43,685 nt of DNA from Vibrio sp. Hep-1b-8 (GTDB lineage Bacteria > Pseudomonadota > Gammaproteobacteria > Enterobacterales > Vibrionaceae), in contig NZ_QEWN01000015.1 of assembly GCF_006124995.1 (NCBI RefSeq), positions 1 through 43,685 of the forward strand. The letters are read 5' to 3'. The translations under genes and the position numbers were made by a program. The notes under the pieces were generated by a model. The model was not told where the DNA came from. It saw only the letters and a list, made by a program, of their open reading frames with translations, and ran no database searches. Shown one piece after another: positions 25,093-33,706 of this stretch (position 1 is the stretch's first letter; each line of letters opens with the position of its first letter).

Positions 25093-26700
25093 ATGGATTA
25101 TAAATACCCCCCAAGAGAAATCATAGACCCAGAAGAAGAGAAAAAGTCTATGGTGGAAAGTCAGGTTAGGCGTTCAAATGCAGCGATAGCTGAATATGAT
25201 GAAAGGGAAAGAAGAAGAGCTAAACTATTGGCTTCTTTGACTAAAGATAATCCTCCACAGGTAAGTAACGCGCCAATACTCAAATCAAGGCTGTTAAAAA
25301 ATGAAGAGAATATGAATGCGCTAGGAAGTGGTTCATTTTCTTACCTGTCTATGGGGATGAAAAGCTTTGAAGTATTAAAAGCTCAAGAAGCATTGAAAGC
25401 AGTGGGAGTCTATCAAGGAAAGGTTGACGGAATCTTTGGAAGTAAAACAGAGCAAGCGGTTAAATCTTTTCAGCAGACATACAAACCAACGCATACAACT
25501 CATGCTCAATACAATCTTGATAAGACCGATGGTGTTGTAGGCAGAAATACTGTACTAGCACTAGATGAAGCGGTCGTTGAGCAATGGGATAGCACTTTTC
25601 ATCTTGGTTGGATGCAATCGACGACCACTCAATCACAAGATGAATTGTGGGCAAACCTCTTTACGTCAGAGACAAGTGAGGAACAAAAGCAGACCATCAA
25701 GCGCTGTAATCTTCATTTGAACGAGCCCGTTCGAGAGGGTGAAATTGTCCTTCTTCCAACTACAGAGCCTAAAACAAAGGATGAACGAGAGCTGCTCAAT
25801 CTTTGGATTGAACAAGCGAAGATTGCCAGTAAGGAATTAGGAAAACTATCGGATGAGGAGGTAGCGACACTCAACCGTCACTTCGAGCTTTTCTCTCATC
25901 AACTGGAAGAGCGGATTGAAGCGGATGGTTTACCTCTTGATTTTTATGCTCAGGTAGCGGTGGGGGTTGGCGCAACGTCTGCAATCGTTGAGCAAAACCT
26001 TAAGAATATTCAAAATGTTCTATTAGAAATAAATGGGCTGTATGTGCAGCATGTCGAAACCAATCAAAAAGTGGGCTATGCCAATAATCAGCGATTTTTT
26101 GATCAGCGTGCCGCATTGTTTAAAAAACTGGATGGTTCCTTTGCAATGCTTTCCAAGCGTAGCGTTCAATTGCCCATCTACATCCAAATTAAACGCAATT
26201 TAAGCCTCTCTACTAAATCAGTTGTTCACAATGCGGATGAAATTCTAAAGACGGGTTTTGTGAAAGAATTAGGGAAGCGGATTGGTAATATTGCTCTTGG
26301 AATTTCTGCCGCCAGAGGTGTGGGTTATGTTGGTTTACTTGTGGGTGCCGTCAGTGGTGTCGATAGCATCTATGAAGCGTGCAAGGTGGATGGTACTGGC
26401 GAGTGTGGCAAGACAACAACTCGTGAAGTGTGGGGCTTTATTGGCGGAGTATACGGTGGAATCAAAGGTGGAAGCGTTGGAGTAGGGCTCGCTGTAACCG
26501 CCGTTTCTGGTATCGCTTTAGCCATCAGCATAACTGTTACCGCCCCAGTACTTGCTGTCGCGGTGATTAGTGGAGCTGTCGCAGGTGGTTTTGTCGGTGG
26601 GGTTGCAGGCTCTACGGCAGGTAAAGCCGTTGGAGATGGATTGTATTTCTTGTATGAAAGTTCAGACAAAATTGTATCTGATATAGGGGCTAAATTCTGA
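25093..26700 (+). CDS. Putative antibacterial effector: peptidoglycan-binding N-terminus, glycine-rich membrane-active C-terminus
   Basis: 535 residues, no signal peptide. Residues 1-80 are charged and polar. Residues ~90-160 form a PG_binding_1-type domain (LKAQEALKAVGVYQGKVDG, IFGSKTEQAVKSFQQ, DGVVGRNTVLAL). Residues ~205-222 look like a partial LysM (NLHLNEPVREGEIVLLP). Residues ~230-395 are helical, and ~397-515 are a glycine/alanine/valine-rich hydrophobic tract (FIGGVYGGIKGGSVGVGLAV, GAVAGGFVGGVAGSTAGKAV) of glycine-zipper type, as in pore-forming effectors. The stop overlaps the ATG of a small membrane protein, a typical toxin-immunity arrangement. From residue ~275 the sequence recurs in two downstream modules. 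A type VI secretion substrate is a reasonable guess, but no PAAR, VgrG or MIX marker was recognised. GGATGGA precedes the ATG. Confidence 0.7.
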   Translation: MDYKYPPREIIDPEEEKKSMVESQVRRSNAAIAEYDERERRRAKLLASLTKDNPPQVSNAPILKSRLLKNEENMNALGSGSFSYLSMGMKSFEVLKAQEALKAVGVYQGKVDGIFGSKTEQAVKSFQQTYKPTHTTHAQYNLDKTDGVVGRNTVLALDEAVVEQWDSTFHLGWMQSTTTQSQDELWANLFTSETSEEQKQTIKRCNLHLNEPVREGEIVLLPTTEPKTKDERELLNLWIEQAKIASKELGKLSDEEVATLNRHFELFSHQLEERIEADGLPLDFYAQVAVGVGATSAIVEQNLKNIQNVLLEINGLYVQHVETNQKVGYANNQRFFDQRAALFKKLDGSFAMLSKRSVQLPIYIQIKRNLSLSTKSVVHNADEILKTGFVKELGKRIGNIALGISAARGVGYVGLLVGAVSGVDSIYEACKVDGTGECGKTTTREVWGFIGGVYGGIKGGSVGVGLAVTAVSGIALAISITVTAPVLAVAVISGAVAGGFVGGVAGSTAGKAVGDGLYFLYESSDKIVSDIGAKF

Positions 26701-27086
26701 TGGTCTGGTATGAGTCTGTCGTGGCGCTTTTAGGTTTGGTTTTCGGAGGCTACGCTACAATCTGGGCTGTTCCGGGTGTTATTATGAGTGCGATTGTATC
26801 TCTAGGTAGTCTTAAGCATATTGTTTTTATGGATAAACAACTGGCCAAAGATCTTAGCAAATACTATGACGATAACGGTCATATGAGACCTAAATACCAA
26901 TTGTCCTGGGAGATAGGTAGCCGTTGCTTTGATTACTGGGTGAAGTATCCATTTATTCGTAAACGAGCAACAACGAAATCAACTAAATTTAAAGTGTTTA
27001 TGTGGGTGAATGCATTAGGGATGTGGAGCTGTATTGTCCTTATCTTAAGCTTGATTTTCTTAAAGTTTACTGGGTACATACCCTAA
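26700..27086 (+). CDS. Putative membrane immunity protein, copy 1
   Basis: 128 residues with hydrophobic helices near residues 5-35 (WYESVVALLGLVFGGYATIW, VIMSAIVSLGSL) and 104-122, and a charged, Tyr/Lys-rich loop between them. The ATG shares its A with the effector stop (TGATG), giving translational coupling. A small inner-membrane protein coupled to a glycine-rich membrane-active protein suggests immunity against pore formation. Two homologues, each likewise coupled to a copy of the toxin domain, follow in tandem. The family was not recognised by name. Confidence 0.65.
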   Translation: MVWYESVVALLGLVFGGYATIWAVPGVIMSAIVSLGSLKHIVFMDKQLAKDLSKYYDDNGHMRPKYQLSWEIGSRCFDYWVKYPFIRKRATTKSTKFKVFMWVNALGMWSCIVLILSLIFLKFTGYIP

Positions 27087-27545
27087 TTTATATGGGACTG
27101 TAATGATCGGTTTCATATCGTTACTTAAGGTGTTGGTAATGTTCCATTGTTACTAATTCCTATATATTGTGTCTGTATCAGCTGCGACCGATACTAGATA
27201 TTGTGGTTTGGTAAGAGGGCGATTGAAGCGGATGGTTTACCTCTTGATTTTTATGCTCAGGTAGCGGTAGGGGTTGGCGCAACGTCTGCAATCGTTGAGC
27301 AAAACCTTAAGAATATTCAAAATGTTCTATTAGAAATAAATGGGCTGTATGTGCAGCATGTCGAAACCAATCAAAAAGTGGGCTATGCCAATAATCAGCG
27401 ATTTTTTGATCAGCGTGCCGCATTGTTTAAAAAACTGGATGGTTCCTTTGCAATGCTATCCAAACGTAGCGTTCAATTGCCCATCTACATCCAAATTAAA
27501 CGCAATTTAAGCCTCTCTACTAAATCAGTTGTTCACAATGCGGAT
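27066..27545 (+). repeat. Tandem repeat block, copy 1 (conserved part of a 1307-bp unit)
   Basis: Nearly identical to 28373-28852. It starts at TTTACTGGGTACATACCC in the end of the immunity gene, runs through a ~114-base spacer and the first part of the toxin domain. Modules 1, 2 and 3 are offset by exactly 1307 bp at the toxin-domain start (25921, 27228, 28535). The toxin-coding portion is also nearly identical to 25915-26245. Confidence 0.85.
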
Positions 27546-28007
27546 GAAATCTTAAAAACAGGTTTTGTGAAAGAGCTTGGTAAGCGCATTGGCAATATTG
27601 CAATTGGTATCTCCGCTGCTAGAGGTTTGGGGTATGTCGGTCTAGTGATAGGTGCTGCCAGCGGTATGAGTAATATCTATGAGGCGTGCAAGGTCGATGG
27701 AACAGGAGATTGTGGTAAGACGACGACCCGAGAAGTGGGCGGGTTTATTGGCGGTGTCGTTGGTGGTATTCAAGGTGGTAACGTTGGCGTTGGGCTTGCT
27801 GTCGCCGCCGTTTCTGGTATTGCTCTAGTTATTGGCGTAACCGCATCGGCTCCTGTTCTGGCGGTTGCTGCAATTGGTGGAGCGGTTGCAGGTGGTTTTG
27901 TCGGTGGTGTCGCTGGCGGTGCGACTGGTAAAGCAATAGGCGATGGATTGTATTTCTTGTATGAAAATGCGATAGAAATTGTTTCGGAAATCGAGGCTAC
28001 TTTCTAA
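27201..28007 (+). CDS. Orphan toxin-domain module 2 (effector C-terminus only)
   Basis: 268 codons equivalent to residues ~275-535 of the full effector, without the peptidoglycan-binding part. The frame opens at a TTG (MWFGKRAIEADG) with no ribosome binding site, so independent translation is doubtful. The first ~110 codons are nearly identical in DNA to module 1. After KTGFVKELGKRIGNIA the glycine-rich tail diverges (ISAARGLGYVGLVIGAASGM; VGGIQGGNVGVGLAVAAVSG). Its stop overlaps the following immunity-like gene. Best read as a silent or donor cassette able to replace the effector tip by recombination, which is inference. Confidence 0.65.
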   Translation: MWFGKRAIEADGLPLDFYAQVAVGVGATSAIVEQNLKNIQNVLLEINGLYVQHVETNQKVGYANNQRFFDQRAALFKKLDGSFAMLSKRSVQLPIYIQIKRNLSLSTKSVVHNADEILKTGFVKELGKRIGNIAIGISAARGLGYVGLVIGAASGMSNIYEACKVDGTGDCGKTTTREVGGFIGGVVGGIQGGNVGVGLAVAAVSGIALVIGVTASAPVLAVAAIGGAVAGGFVGGVAGGATGKAIGDGLYFLYENAIEIVSEIEATF

Positions 28008-28393
28008 TGGCTTGGTATGAACTTCTTGCTGCTTCGTTAGGTTTGATCTTTGGAACTTATGCCCTTGTTTGGTCTATTCCTGCTGTAATAATGATTGCTG
28101 TTGTTTCTTTAGGGAGCTTCAAGCACATTATTTTCATAGATAAGCAGCTAGCTAAAGACCTGAATAAGTATTACGACGATAACGGTTATATGCGACCGAA
28201 GCATCAAGCATCTTGGGATGTTGGAAGTCGGTTTATCAATTACTGTATTGCTTATCCTTTTATTCGACATCGTGAACAAACTGATTCTAAAAAATTTAAA
28301 GGATTTATGTGGATTAACGCATTAGGAATGTGGAGTTATATTGTACTTGCCTTGAGTTTAACGTTATTAAAATTTACTGGGTACATACCCTAA
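28007..28393 (+). CDS. Putative membrane immunity protein, copy 2
   Basis: 128 residues, same length and layout as copy 1: hydrophobic helices at ~5-35 and ~104-122. The core diverges from copy 1 (HQASWDVGSRFINYCIAYPFIRHREQTD against YQLSWEIGSRCFDYWVKYPF in copy 1), while the C-terminus KFTGYIP is identical. The start overlaps the module 2 toxin stop (TAATG). It may protect against the module 2 toxin variant in sibling strains. Its expression would require an upstream or internal promoter. Confidence 0.6.
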   Translation: MAWYELLAASLGLIFGTYALVWSIPAVIMIAVVSLGSFKHIIFIDKQLAKDLNKYYDDNGYMRPKHQASWDVGSRFINYCIAYPFIRHREQTDSKKFKGFMWINALGMWSYIVLALSLTLLKFTGYIP

Positions 28394-28852
28394 TTTATAT
28401 GGGACTGTAATGATCGGTTTCATATCGTTACTTAAGGTGTTGGTAATGTTCCATTGTTACTAATTCCTATATATTGTGTCTGTATCAGCTGCGACCGATA
28501 CTAGATATTGTGGTTTGGTAAGAGGGCGATTGAAGCGGATGGTTTACCTCTTGATTTTTATGCTCAGGTAGCGGTAGGGGTTGGCGCAACGTCTGCAATC
28601 GTTGAGCAAAACCTTAAGAATATTCAAAATGTCCTATTAGAAATAAATGACCTGTATGTGCAGCATGTCGAAACCAATCAAAAAGTGGGCTATGCCAATA
28701 ATCAGCGATTTTTTGATCAGCGTGGCGCATTGTTTAAAAAACTGGATGGTTCTTTTGCAATGCTATCCAAACGTAGCGTTCAATTGCCCATCTATACGCA
28801 AATTAAACGCAATTTAAGCCTCTCCACTAAATCAGCCGTTCACAATGCGGAT
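28373..28852 (+). repeat. Tandem repeat block, copy 2
   Basis: Second copy of 27066-27545, offset by 1307 bp. The spacer is identical; only scattered substitutions occur in the toxin-coding part, for example GGGCTG to GACCTG and GTGCCGC to GTGGCGC. Confidence 0.85.
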
Positions 28853-29284
28853 GAAATTCTAAAGACGGGTTTTGTGAAAGAATTAGGGAAGCGGATTGGT
28901 AATATTGCTCTTGGAATTTCTGCCGCCAGAGGTGTGGGTTATGTTGGTTTACTTGTGGGTGCCGTCAGTGGTGTCGATAACATTTTCGAAGCGTGCAAGG
29001 TGGATGGTACTGGCGAGTGTGGCAAGACAACAACTCGTGAAGTCGTTGGGTTTATTGGTGGCTGGTATGGAGGCCTAAAGGGCGGAACAGTTGGTGTTAG
29101 TCTATTTGTGCTTGCTGTTGGTGTAACGGCCTCAACTCCGATACTTGCTCTTGCTGCCATCGGTGGAGCGGTTGTTGGTGGGGCCGTTGGCGGTGTCGTT
29201 GGAGCAACAACTGGCAAAGCGATTGGAGATATCATGTATGAAAAGACAATCGAACTTTATGAATGGGGTGAGGATTTTCTGTGA
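28508..29284 (+). CDS. Orphan toxin-domain module 3 (effector C-terminus only)
   Basis: 258 codons, again opening at a TTG after the same spacer and without a ribosome binding site. Its DNA matches module 1 more closely than module 2 around ADEILKTGFVKELGKRIGNI and GVGYVGLLVGAVSGVD. It then diverges to a shorter tail (GGWYGGLKGGTVGVSLFVLA; MYEKTIELYEWGEDFL) that lacks 11 residues present in the other copies. The mosaic pattern suggests exchange between modules. It overlaps the third immunity-like gene by 4 bases. Confidence 0.65.
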   Translation: MWFGKRAIEADGLPLDFYAQVAVGVGATSAIVEQNLKNIQNVLLEINDLYVQHVETNQKVGYANNQRFFDQRGALFKKLDGSFAMLSKRSVQLPIYTQIKRNLSLSTKSAVHNADEILKTGFVKELGKRIGNIALGISAARGVGYVGLLVGAVSGVDNIFEACKVDGTGECGKTTTREVVGFIGGWYGGLKGGTVGVSLFVLAVGVTASTPILALAAIGGAVVGGAVGGVVGATTGKAIGDIMYEKTIELYEWGEDFL

Positions 29285-29664
29285 TTGAGGTTCTTAAAGA
29301 TCTTGAAACTATTGTTGTTGGTTTGCTTTCTGCTTATGCCATTGTTTGGTCTGTGCCAGCTGTCTTTATGAGTGCAGTTGTTAGCTTAGGTAGTTTAAAA
29401 CATATAATTTTTATTGATCAGCAGTTAGCGAAAGATCTTGATAAGTATTATGACCACAATGGTTATATGCGTCCTAAATATCAATTGTCTTGGGAGATTG
29501 GTAGCCGTTGCTTTGATTATTGGGTTAAATACCCATTCATACGTAAGCGTTCAACAACCAAATCAACGAAATTTAAAGTGTTTATGTGGGTTAATGCTTT
29601 AGGTATGTGGAGCTATATAGGAATTATATTTTCAACTTTTATTGAAAAATTGCTTGGTATTTAA
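29281..29664 (+). CDS. Putative membrane immunity protein, copy 3
   Basis: 127 residues starting at a GTG that overlaps the module 3 stop (GTGA). N-terminal helices differ from the other copies (MIEVLKDLETIVVGLLSAYA). The centre YQLSWEIGSRCFDYWVKYPF is identical in protein to copy 1 but differs at many synonymous sites, so it was not recently copied from it. The C-terminus lacks the KFTGYIP ending. It is likely the cognate partner of toxin module 3. Confidence 0.6.
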   Translation: MIEVLKDLETIVVGLLSAYAIVWSVPAVFMSAVVSLGSLKHIIFIDQQLAKDLDKYYDHNGYMRPKYQLSWEIGSRCFDYWVKYPFIRKRSTTKSTKFKVFMWVNALGMWSYIGIIFSTFIEKLLGI

Positions 29665-29792
29665 CTTTGATACAAGCACTTGTCATGTTTTCGACTCGGT
29701 CTTCGAGCTATTGGATGTTCCGCTCTGAGGAATCCCCTGATGATTTAGATAAAAATCGGCTTTGTTTCCTAATTCGATTTCAGTTAAAAACA

Positions 29793-29818
29793 CGCCTAAC
29801 ATGACTAAATGTTAGGCG
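29793..29818 (-). terminator. Hairpin terminator after IS5 remnant
   Basis: CGCCTAACAT-GACTAA-ATGTTAGGCG is a perfect 10-bp stem. On the minus strand it is followed by TGTTTTTAAC, so it terminates transcription of the transposase remnant. It also stands downstream of the immunity array on the plus strand, but there it lacks a T-tract. Confidence 0.6.
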
Positions 29819-29819
29819 A

Positions 29820-30048
29820 TCACCATCGTTTCGGGCATACTAGTCCTGTGAGCTTGTTTAACGCTTTTATCATGGCGTAAGTTTCACCAACCTGAGCATT
29901 GTAGTTTGTCAGACTTAATCGCCCACCGAACAACTGCTTCACTCGATACATTGCTGTCTCTGATAGTGAGCGTTTATGATAGCCGTACTGCTTTTTCCAC
30001 TTATTGTTGGAGCCGTAGAGCTTTTGGCAACCTACCGCTAAATTCCTA
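29820..30048 (-). pseudogene. IS5-family transposase C-terminal remnant
   Basis: About 72 codons on the minus strand read KKQYGYHKRSLSETAMYRVK, then NYNAQVGETYAMIKALNKLTG, the conserved C-terminus (catalytic-Glu region) of the IS5-group transposases found in Vibrio. The N-terminal two thirds are missing and the fragment abuts a truncated AraC gene at about 30045. It marks the right edge of the toxin island. The rest of the gap (29665-29792) shows no gene. Confidence 0.75.
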
Positions 30049-30050
30049 GG

Positions 30051-30509
30051 GTGGCCACTCTCCCAGAAGGCAGCCCCTTCTCTAGGAGGGATGAGTACTT
30101 CCTTAGCTCTATAGCCTTTCTGTTCTTGGGGCTAACGGGACGCGAGCTTAATGTGACAGCGATTCACCTCCCTTACGCTGCTCCTGAATATCACCGCCAG
30201 TATCAGCAGCGCTTTGCTTGCCAGGTGAAGTTCAATCAGGATGAGTTAGTACTGCGGTTTGATGCCGAGCGGCTTGCGGTTCAGTTCGGATGTTCTGAGA
30301 GAACGTTGAGACGGCACTTGGAACAGTGCTGCACGAGTTATCAGCAGCTTTTGAATGAAGTGCGTGCCGATCTGGCTAAAGAGTATCTGGTTGGGACGCG
30401 TTTAACGGTAGAAGAGATTGCGTTTCGCCTTGGCTACAGTGATAGCGCTAATTTTCGTCGAGCATTTAAACGCTGGACAGGAACAACTCCCCAACACTTC
30501 AGAGCATAA
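30051..30509 (+). pseudogene. 5'-truncated AraC-family regulator
   Basis: 152 codons remain of a normal ~330. The C-terminal AraC DNA-binding domain is complete (LVLRFDAERLAVQFGCSERTLRRHLEQ, then LTVEEIAFRLGYSDSANFRRAFKRWTGTTP, HTH_18). The ligand-binding N-terminus is cut at the junction with the IS5 remnant. The opening GTG lacks a ribosome binding site. It could still yield a DNA-binding fragment if transcribed. It precedes speB convergently and may once have been a regulator linked to arginine/ornithine-type metabolism, which is speculative. Confidence 0.75.
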
Positions 30510-30530
30510 ATCTAGCGGCACAGATAGAAC

Positions 30531-30556
30531 AAATGCCAGCAAAAATGCTGGCATTT
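30531..30556. terminator. Convergent terminator between araC remnant and speB
   Basis: AAATGCCAGCA-AAAA-TGCTGGCATTT, an 11-bp perfect stem 27 bases after the speB stop; usable from both sides. Confidence 0.75.
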
Positions 30557-30582
30557 GGTCGATAAATGGATGAGCTTTAAGA

Positions 30583-31509
30583 TTATTCGCTTTCGCGATT
30601 AGAAGCCCATACGTACATCAGTTCAAGAGCAATGGTTGCTCCTGCAAGCGCTGTAAGGTCACTTTGGTCATAAGGTGGAGAGACTTCCACTACGTCCATG
30701 CCAACAACGTTGATGCCAGCTAAACCACGTAGAATTTTCAACACTTTATCTGAGTTCAGACCGCCACAAACGGGTGTTCCTGTACCCGGAGCGAAGGCTG
30801 GATCGAGACAGTCGATATCAAACGTTACATACACAGGCTTATCACCAATGATGTCACGAACACGTGCTACGATGTCCTCTGCGCTCAGGTCGTTCGCTTC
30901 CATCGCATTGATAACGTTGAAGCCGTGACCATCTTGTTTGTATTCAGTACGGATACCGATCTGAACCGAATGCTTCGGTGAAATCAGCCCTTCGTTTGGC
31001 GCATGATAGAACATGGTGCCGTGATCATAGCTGCTGCCGTTAGCATAAGTATCGGTATGTGCGTCAAAGTGGATCAGAGCCATCTCACCGTGATGTTTCG
31101 CGTAAGCGCGTAAAATCGGCAAAGTGATGAAGTGATCGCCACCCAAAGCTAACATGGTCTTGCCGCTTTTTAGGATTTCACTGGTTGCCGCTTCTAAACG
31201 GTAAGTGAAGTCTTCAGCATCGCCACAATCAAACACTAAGTCGCCCGCATCGATAACTTTCGCACGGTCGAAGACGTTGAAGTTCCATGGGAACTTTTTG
31301 CCTTCCCAAGCCAGATTGACTGACGCGCGACGAATCGCATCCGGCCCCATACGTGCACCTGGTCTACCTGATGTCGCCATATCTAGCGGCACACCGAATA
31401 CCACCAAATCGGCGTCGGCTGAAACAGGGTTGCGCAGGTACGGCTTGCGCATAAAACTCATCGAGTTTGAGTAGAGTGAATAATCAGTCTTAGTGAACAA
31501 ATCATTCAT
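30583..31509 (-). CDS. speB: Agmatinase (agmatine ureohydrolase)
   Basis: Mn2+-dependent arginase-fold enzyme producing putrescine and urea from agmatine. Of 308 residues, metal ligands are visible in [18 protein letters not shown] and [14 protein letters not shown], all in the expected order. Its start codon abuts the speA stop with no gap, so speA-speB form one biosynthetic operon. Together with aguA/aguB upstream, the organism has two routes from agmatine to putrescine. Confidence 0.94.
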   Translation of the reverse strand: MNDLFTKTDYSLYSNSMSFMRKPYLRNPVSADADLVVFGVPLDMATSGRPGARMGPDAIRRASVNLAWEGKKFPWNFNVFDRAKVIDAGDLVFDCGDAEDFTYRLEAATSEILKSGKTMLALGGDHFITLPILRAYAKHHGEMALIHFDAHTDTYANGSSYDHGTMFYHAPNEGLISPKHSVQIGIRTEYKQDGHGFNVINAMEANDLSAEDIVARVRDIIGDKPVYVTFDIDCLDPAFAPGTGTPVCGGLNSDKVLKILRGLAGINVVGMDVVEVSPPYDQSDLTALAGATIALELMYVWASNRESE

Positions 31510-33432
31510 TTAAAAATCCTCTAAATAGGTGTAACCCGCTAGGCCACCTTCTAATTCTTCTAGAACGGTTTTCTGCTCGCTCGCTTCTACGCGCTCGGCA
31601 ACCAGTTCACGATAGTGGTGACGAATCTTATCGACGTCGATATGAACGTAACGCATCATGTCCTCAACGGTATCACCCACGTCTATACGCTCAATGACCG
31701 TGTTGCCCGTGTCGTCAACCGTGACAACCGCGCTGTGAGTATCACCAAATAGGTTGTGCATATCACCAAGGATCTCTTGGTACGCGCCAACGAGGAAAAA
31801 GCCCATTAAGTATGGTTTGTCTTTGTTCCAAGCGGGCACTGGCAAGGTAGTTTCGATGCCTTGACCTTCAACGTACTGTTCAATTGCACCATCTGAGTCA
31901 CAGGTGATGTCCAACATGACCGCGCGACGGTCTTCCACATTTTCCAAACCTGATAGAGGCAGAATAGGGAAGACTTGATCGATACCCCAAGCATCCGGTA
32001 GAGACTGGAACAGCGAGAAGTTGACAAAGAACTTATCCGCTAGTCGTTCGTTCAGCTCGTCCAGAATTGGGCGATGGAAGCGGTTTTTATTGCTCATTTG
32101 GCGGCTTAGTTCGAAGTAAATTCGAAGCGAAAGCTGCTCTGCCCATGCACGTTGCTGAAGATTCAGTACACCAGTCGCAAACTGAGAATGCACTTCTGCT
32201 AAGTCACTTTGAGTATCGTTATAGATCTCGATCAGAGCTCGTGCATCGCTGCCATCTTGGAGGTTTTCCCAGCTACGCCACATATTTTGTAGCAAAGTTG
32301 GGTCTTGTGCATCGGGTGCAACCACATGCTCTGGATGATACGCTTCCGTACCAATAACGTTCGTGATCAATACCGCATGATGAGCAGTTAAAGAACGACC
32401 TGACTCAGAAATAATAACAGGAACTGGCAGTTCATACTGCTGACATACGTCGCCTACTGTGCTCACGATGTTGCGAGCATACTCGATCAGACCATAGTTC
32501 ATCGAGTTTGACGATTGGCTGCGAGTGCCATCGTAATCAATCGCTAGACCACCACCAATGTCGAAGTATTTGATGCCAGCCCCCATAGCACGCAGTTCGC
32601 AGTAAAAGCGAGCAGACTCATTAACGCCATTGCGGATATCGCGAATGTTGGCCATTTGCGAGCCAAGGTGGAAGTGTACCAGTTGCATTGCATCTAGCTG
32701 ATCTTCCTGTTTTAGGCGTTCGATAACGGTCAATACTTGAGAAGCGGCTAAGCCGAACTTCGATTTTTCGCCACCGCTTGATTGCCATTTGCCCGCTCCT
32801 TGTGAAGCGAGTCGGATGCGGAGACCTAGGCGCGGTTTAACGCCTAAACTTTCAGCTTCTTTTAGTACCAAATCAAGCTCAGAAAGCTTCTCTAGTACGA
32901 TAAATACTTTGTGACCCAGTTTCTCGCCGATCAGGGCAAGGCGGATGTACTCTCTGTCTTTGTAACCGTTACATACGATCACTGAGCTGGCTTTTTGCGC
33001 CAGTGCGAGTACAGCGAGCAATTCAGGCTTACTGCCAGCTTCAAGACCAAGTTGTTTTGTTTCCAACTGAGCCTGACTTTCCAGGATTTCGTCAACAACT
33101 TCTTTTTGCTGGTTAACCTTAATTGGATAAACCAACAAATAGTTATTTTGGTATTGGTTTTCTTCAATCGCTTGGTTAAACGCTTGGCAAATACCATGCA
33201 CGCGTTGGTGCAAAATCTGTGGGAATCGAACTAGTACTGGCAGGTTGAGTTGCTTTTGCTCTAGCTGCAAAACGATGTTACTCAATGGAATTTGGTGCGC
33301 GTTATCGCTGCGAGGTGATACATACACCTCACCCTGATTGTCGATACCATAGAAGCCTTGGCTCCAGTAGTGAACATTGTAATCAGCGCGAACACGGTCA
33401 AGTTTGGAAATGTTTTCCACATCAAATCTCAC
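31510..33432 (-). CDS. speA: Biosynthetic arginine decarboxylase
   Basis: PLP enzyme making agmatine from arginine. 640 residues from the GTG at 33432 ([29 protein letters not shown]), which matches the usual SpeA N-terminus. The open frame continues 31 codons upstream (MRSTRRLL...) but that part is unlike the family. PLP-binding KVNQQKEV near residue 105, [13 protein letters not shown], the glycine-rich [14 protein letters not shown] loop and the C-terminal [11 protein letters not shown] are conserved. No clear ribosome binding site precedes the GTG, so the start is the least certain point. Co-operonic with speB. Confidence 0.92.
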   Translation of the reverse strand: MRFDVENISKLDRVRADYNVHYWSQGFYGIDNQGEVYVSPRSDNAHQIPLSNIVLQLEQKQLNLPVLVRFPQILHQRVHGICQAFNQAIEENQYQNNYLLVYPIKVNQQKEVVDEILESQAQLETKQLGLEAGSKPELLAVLALAQKASSVIVCNGYKDREYIRLALIGEKLGHKVFIVLEKLSELDLVLKEAESLGVKPRLGLRIRLASQGAGKWQSSGGEKSKFGLAASQVLTVIERLKQEDQLDAMQLVHFHLGSQMANIRDIRNGVNESARFYCELRAMGAGIKYFDIGGGLAIDYDGTRSQSSNSMNYGLIEYARNIVSTVGDVCQQYELPVPVIISESGRSLTAHHAVLITNVIGTEAYHPEHVVAPDAQDPTLLQNMWRSWENLQDGSDARALIEIYNDTQSDLAEVHSQFATGVLNLQQRAWAEQLSLRIYFELSRQMSNKNRFHRPILDELNERLADKFFVNFSLFQSLPDAWGIDQVFPILPLSGLENVEDRRAVMLDITCDSDGAIEQYVEGQGIETTLPVPAWNKDKPYLMGFFLVGAYQEILGDMHNLFGDTHSAVVTVDDTGNTVIERIDVGDTVEDMMRYVHIDVDKIRHHYRELVAERVEASEQKTVLEELEGGLAGYTYLEDF

Positions 33433-33706
33433 AAAGACAGAGATAAAAAAACATGATTCAGAATGGCCTGAAATCATACCTGATACGGGGCTGGATAGGG
33501 TTAAAAGCCGTCGTGTCGAGCGCATTAACGGATAAATATTAGCTTGAGTCTAACAAAACAATTTTGTCGCCACGATTGGATATGAACTCTGTGAGTTATA
33601 TTAGAGCCTTTATCTGGACTTAGTGAAATTCAATCACAAGACTAACCTTTATTTGGCTAGGTTGAACCGCTAAAATGGGCACAAATTGAATAGTGTTGGA
33701 TGAAAC

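Noticed and set aside
26282..26485. Plus-strand ORF in another frame, repeated at 28896-29078
   Set aside because: Its recurrence only reflects the repeated toxin DNA; composition and lack of a start site give no support.
26370..26669. Minus-strand Pro/Thr-rich ORF (also 28939-29235)
   Set aside because: It is the complement of the glycine/valine-rich toxin tail; its low-complexity composition is a by-product.
27066..28852. CRISPR-like or satellite interpretation of the repeats
   Set aside because: The repeat unit is 1307 bp and protein coding; there are no short spacers.
33433..33525. 31-codon upstream extension of speA
   Set aside because: The extension is unlike SpeA proteins and has no ribosome binding site; the GTG at 33432 starts the family-like sequence.
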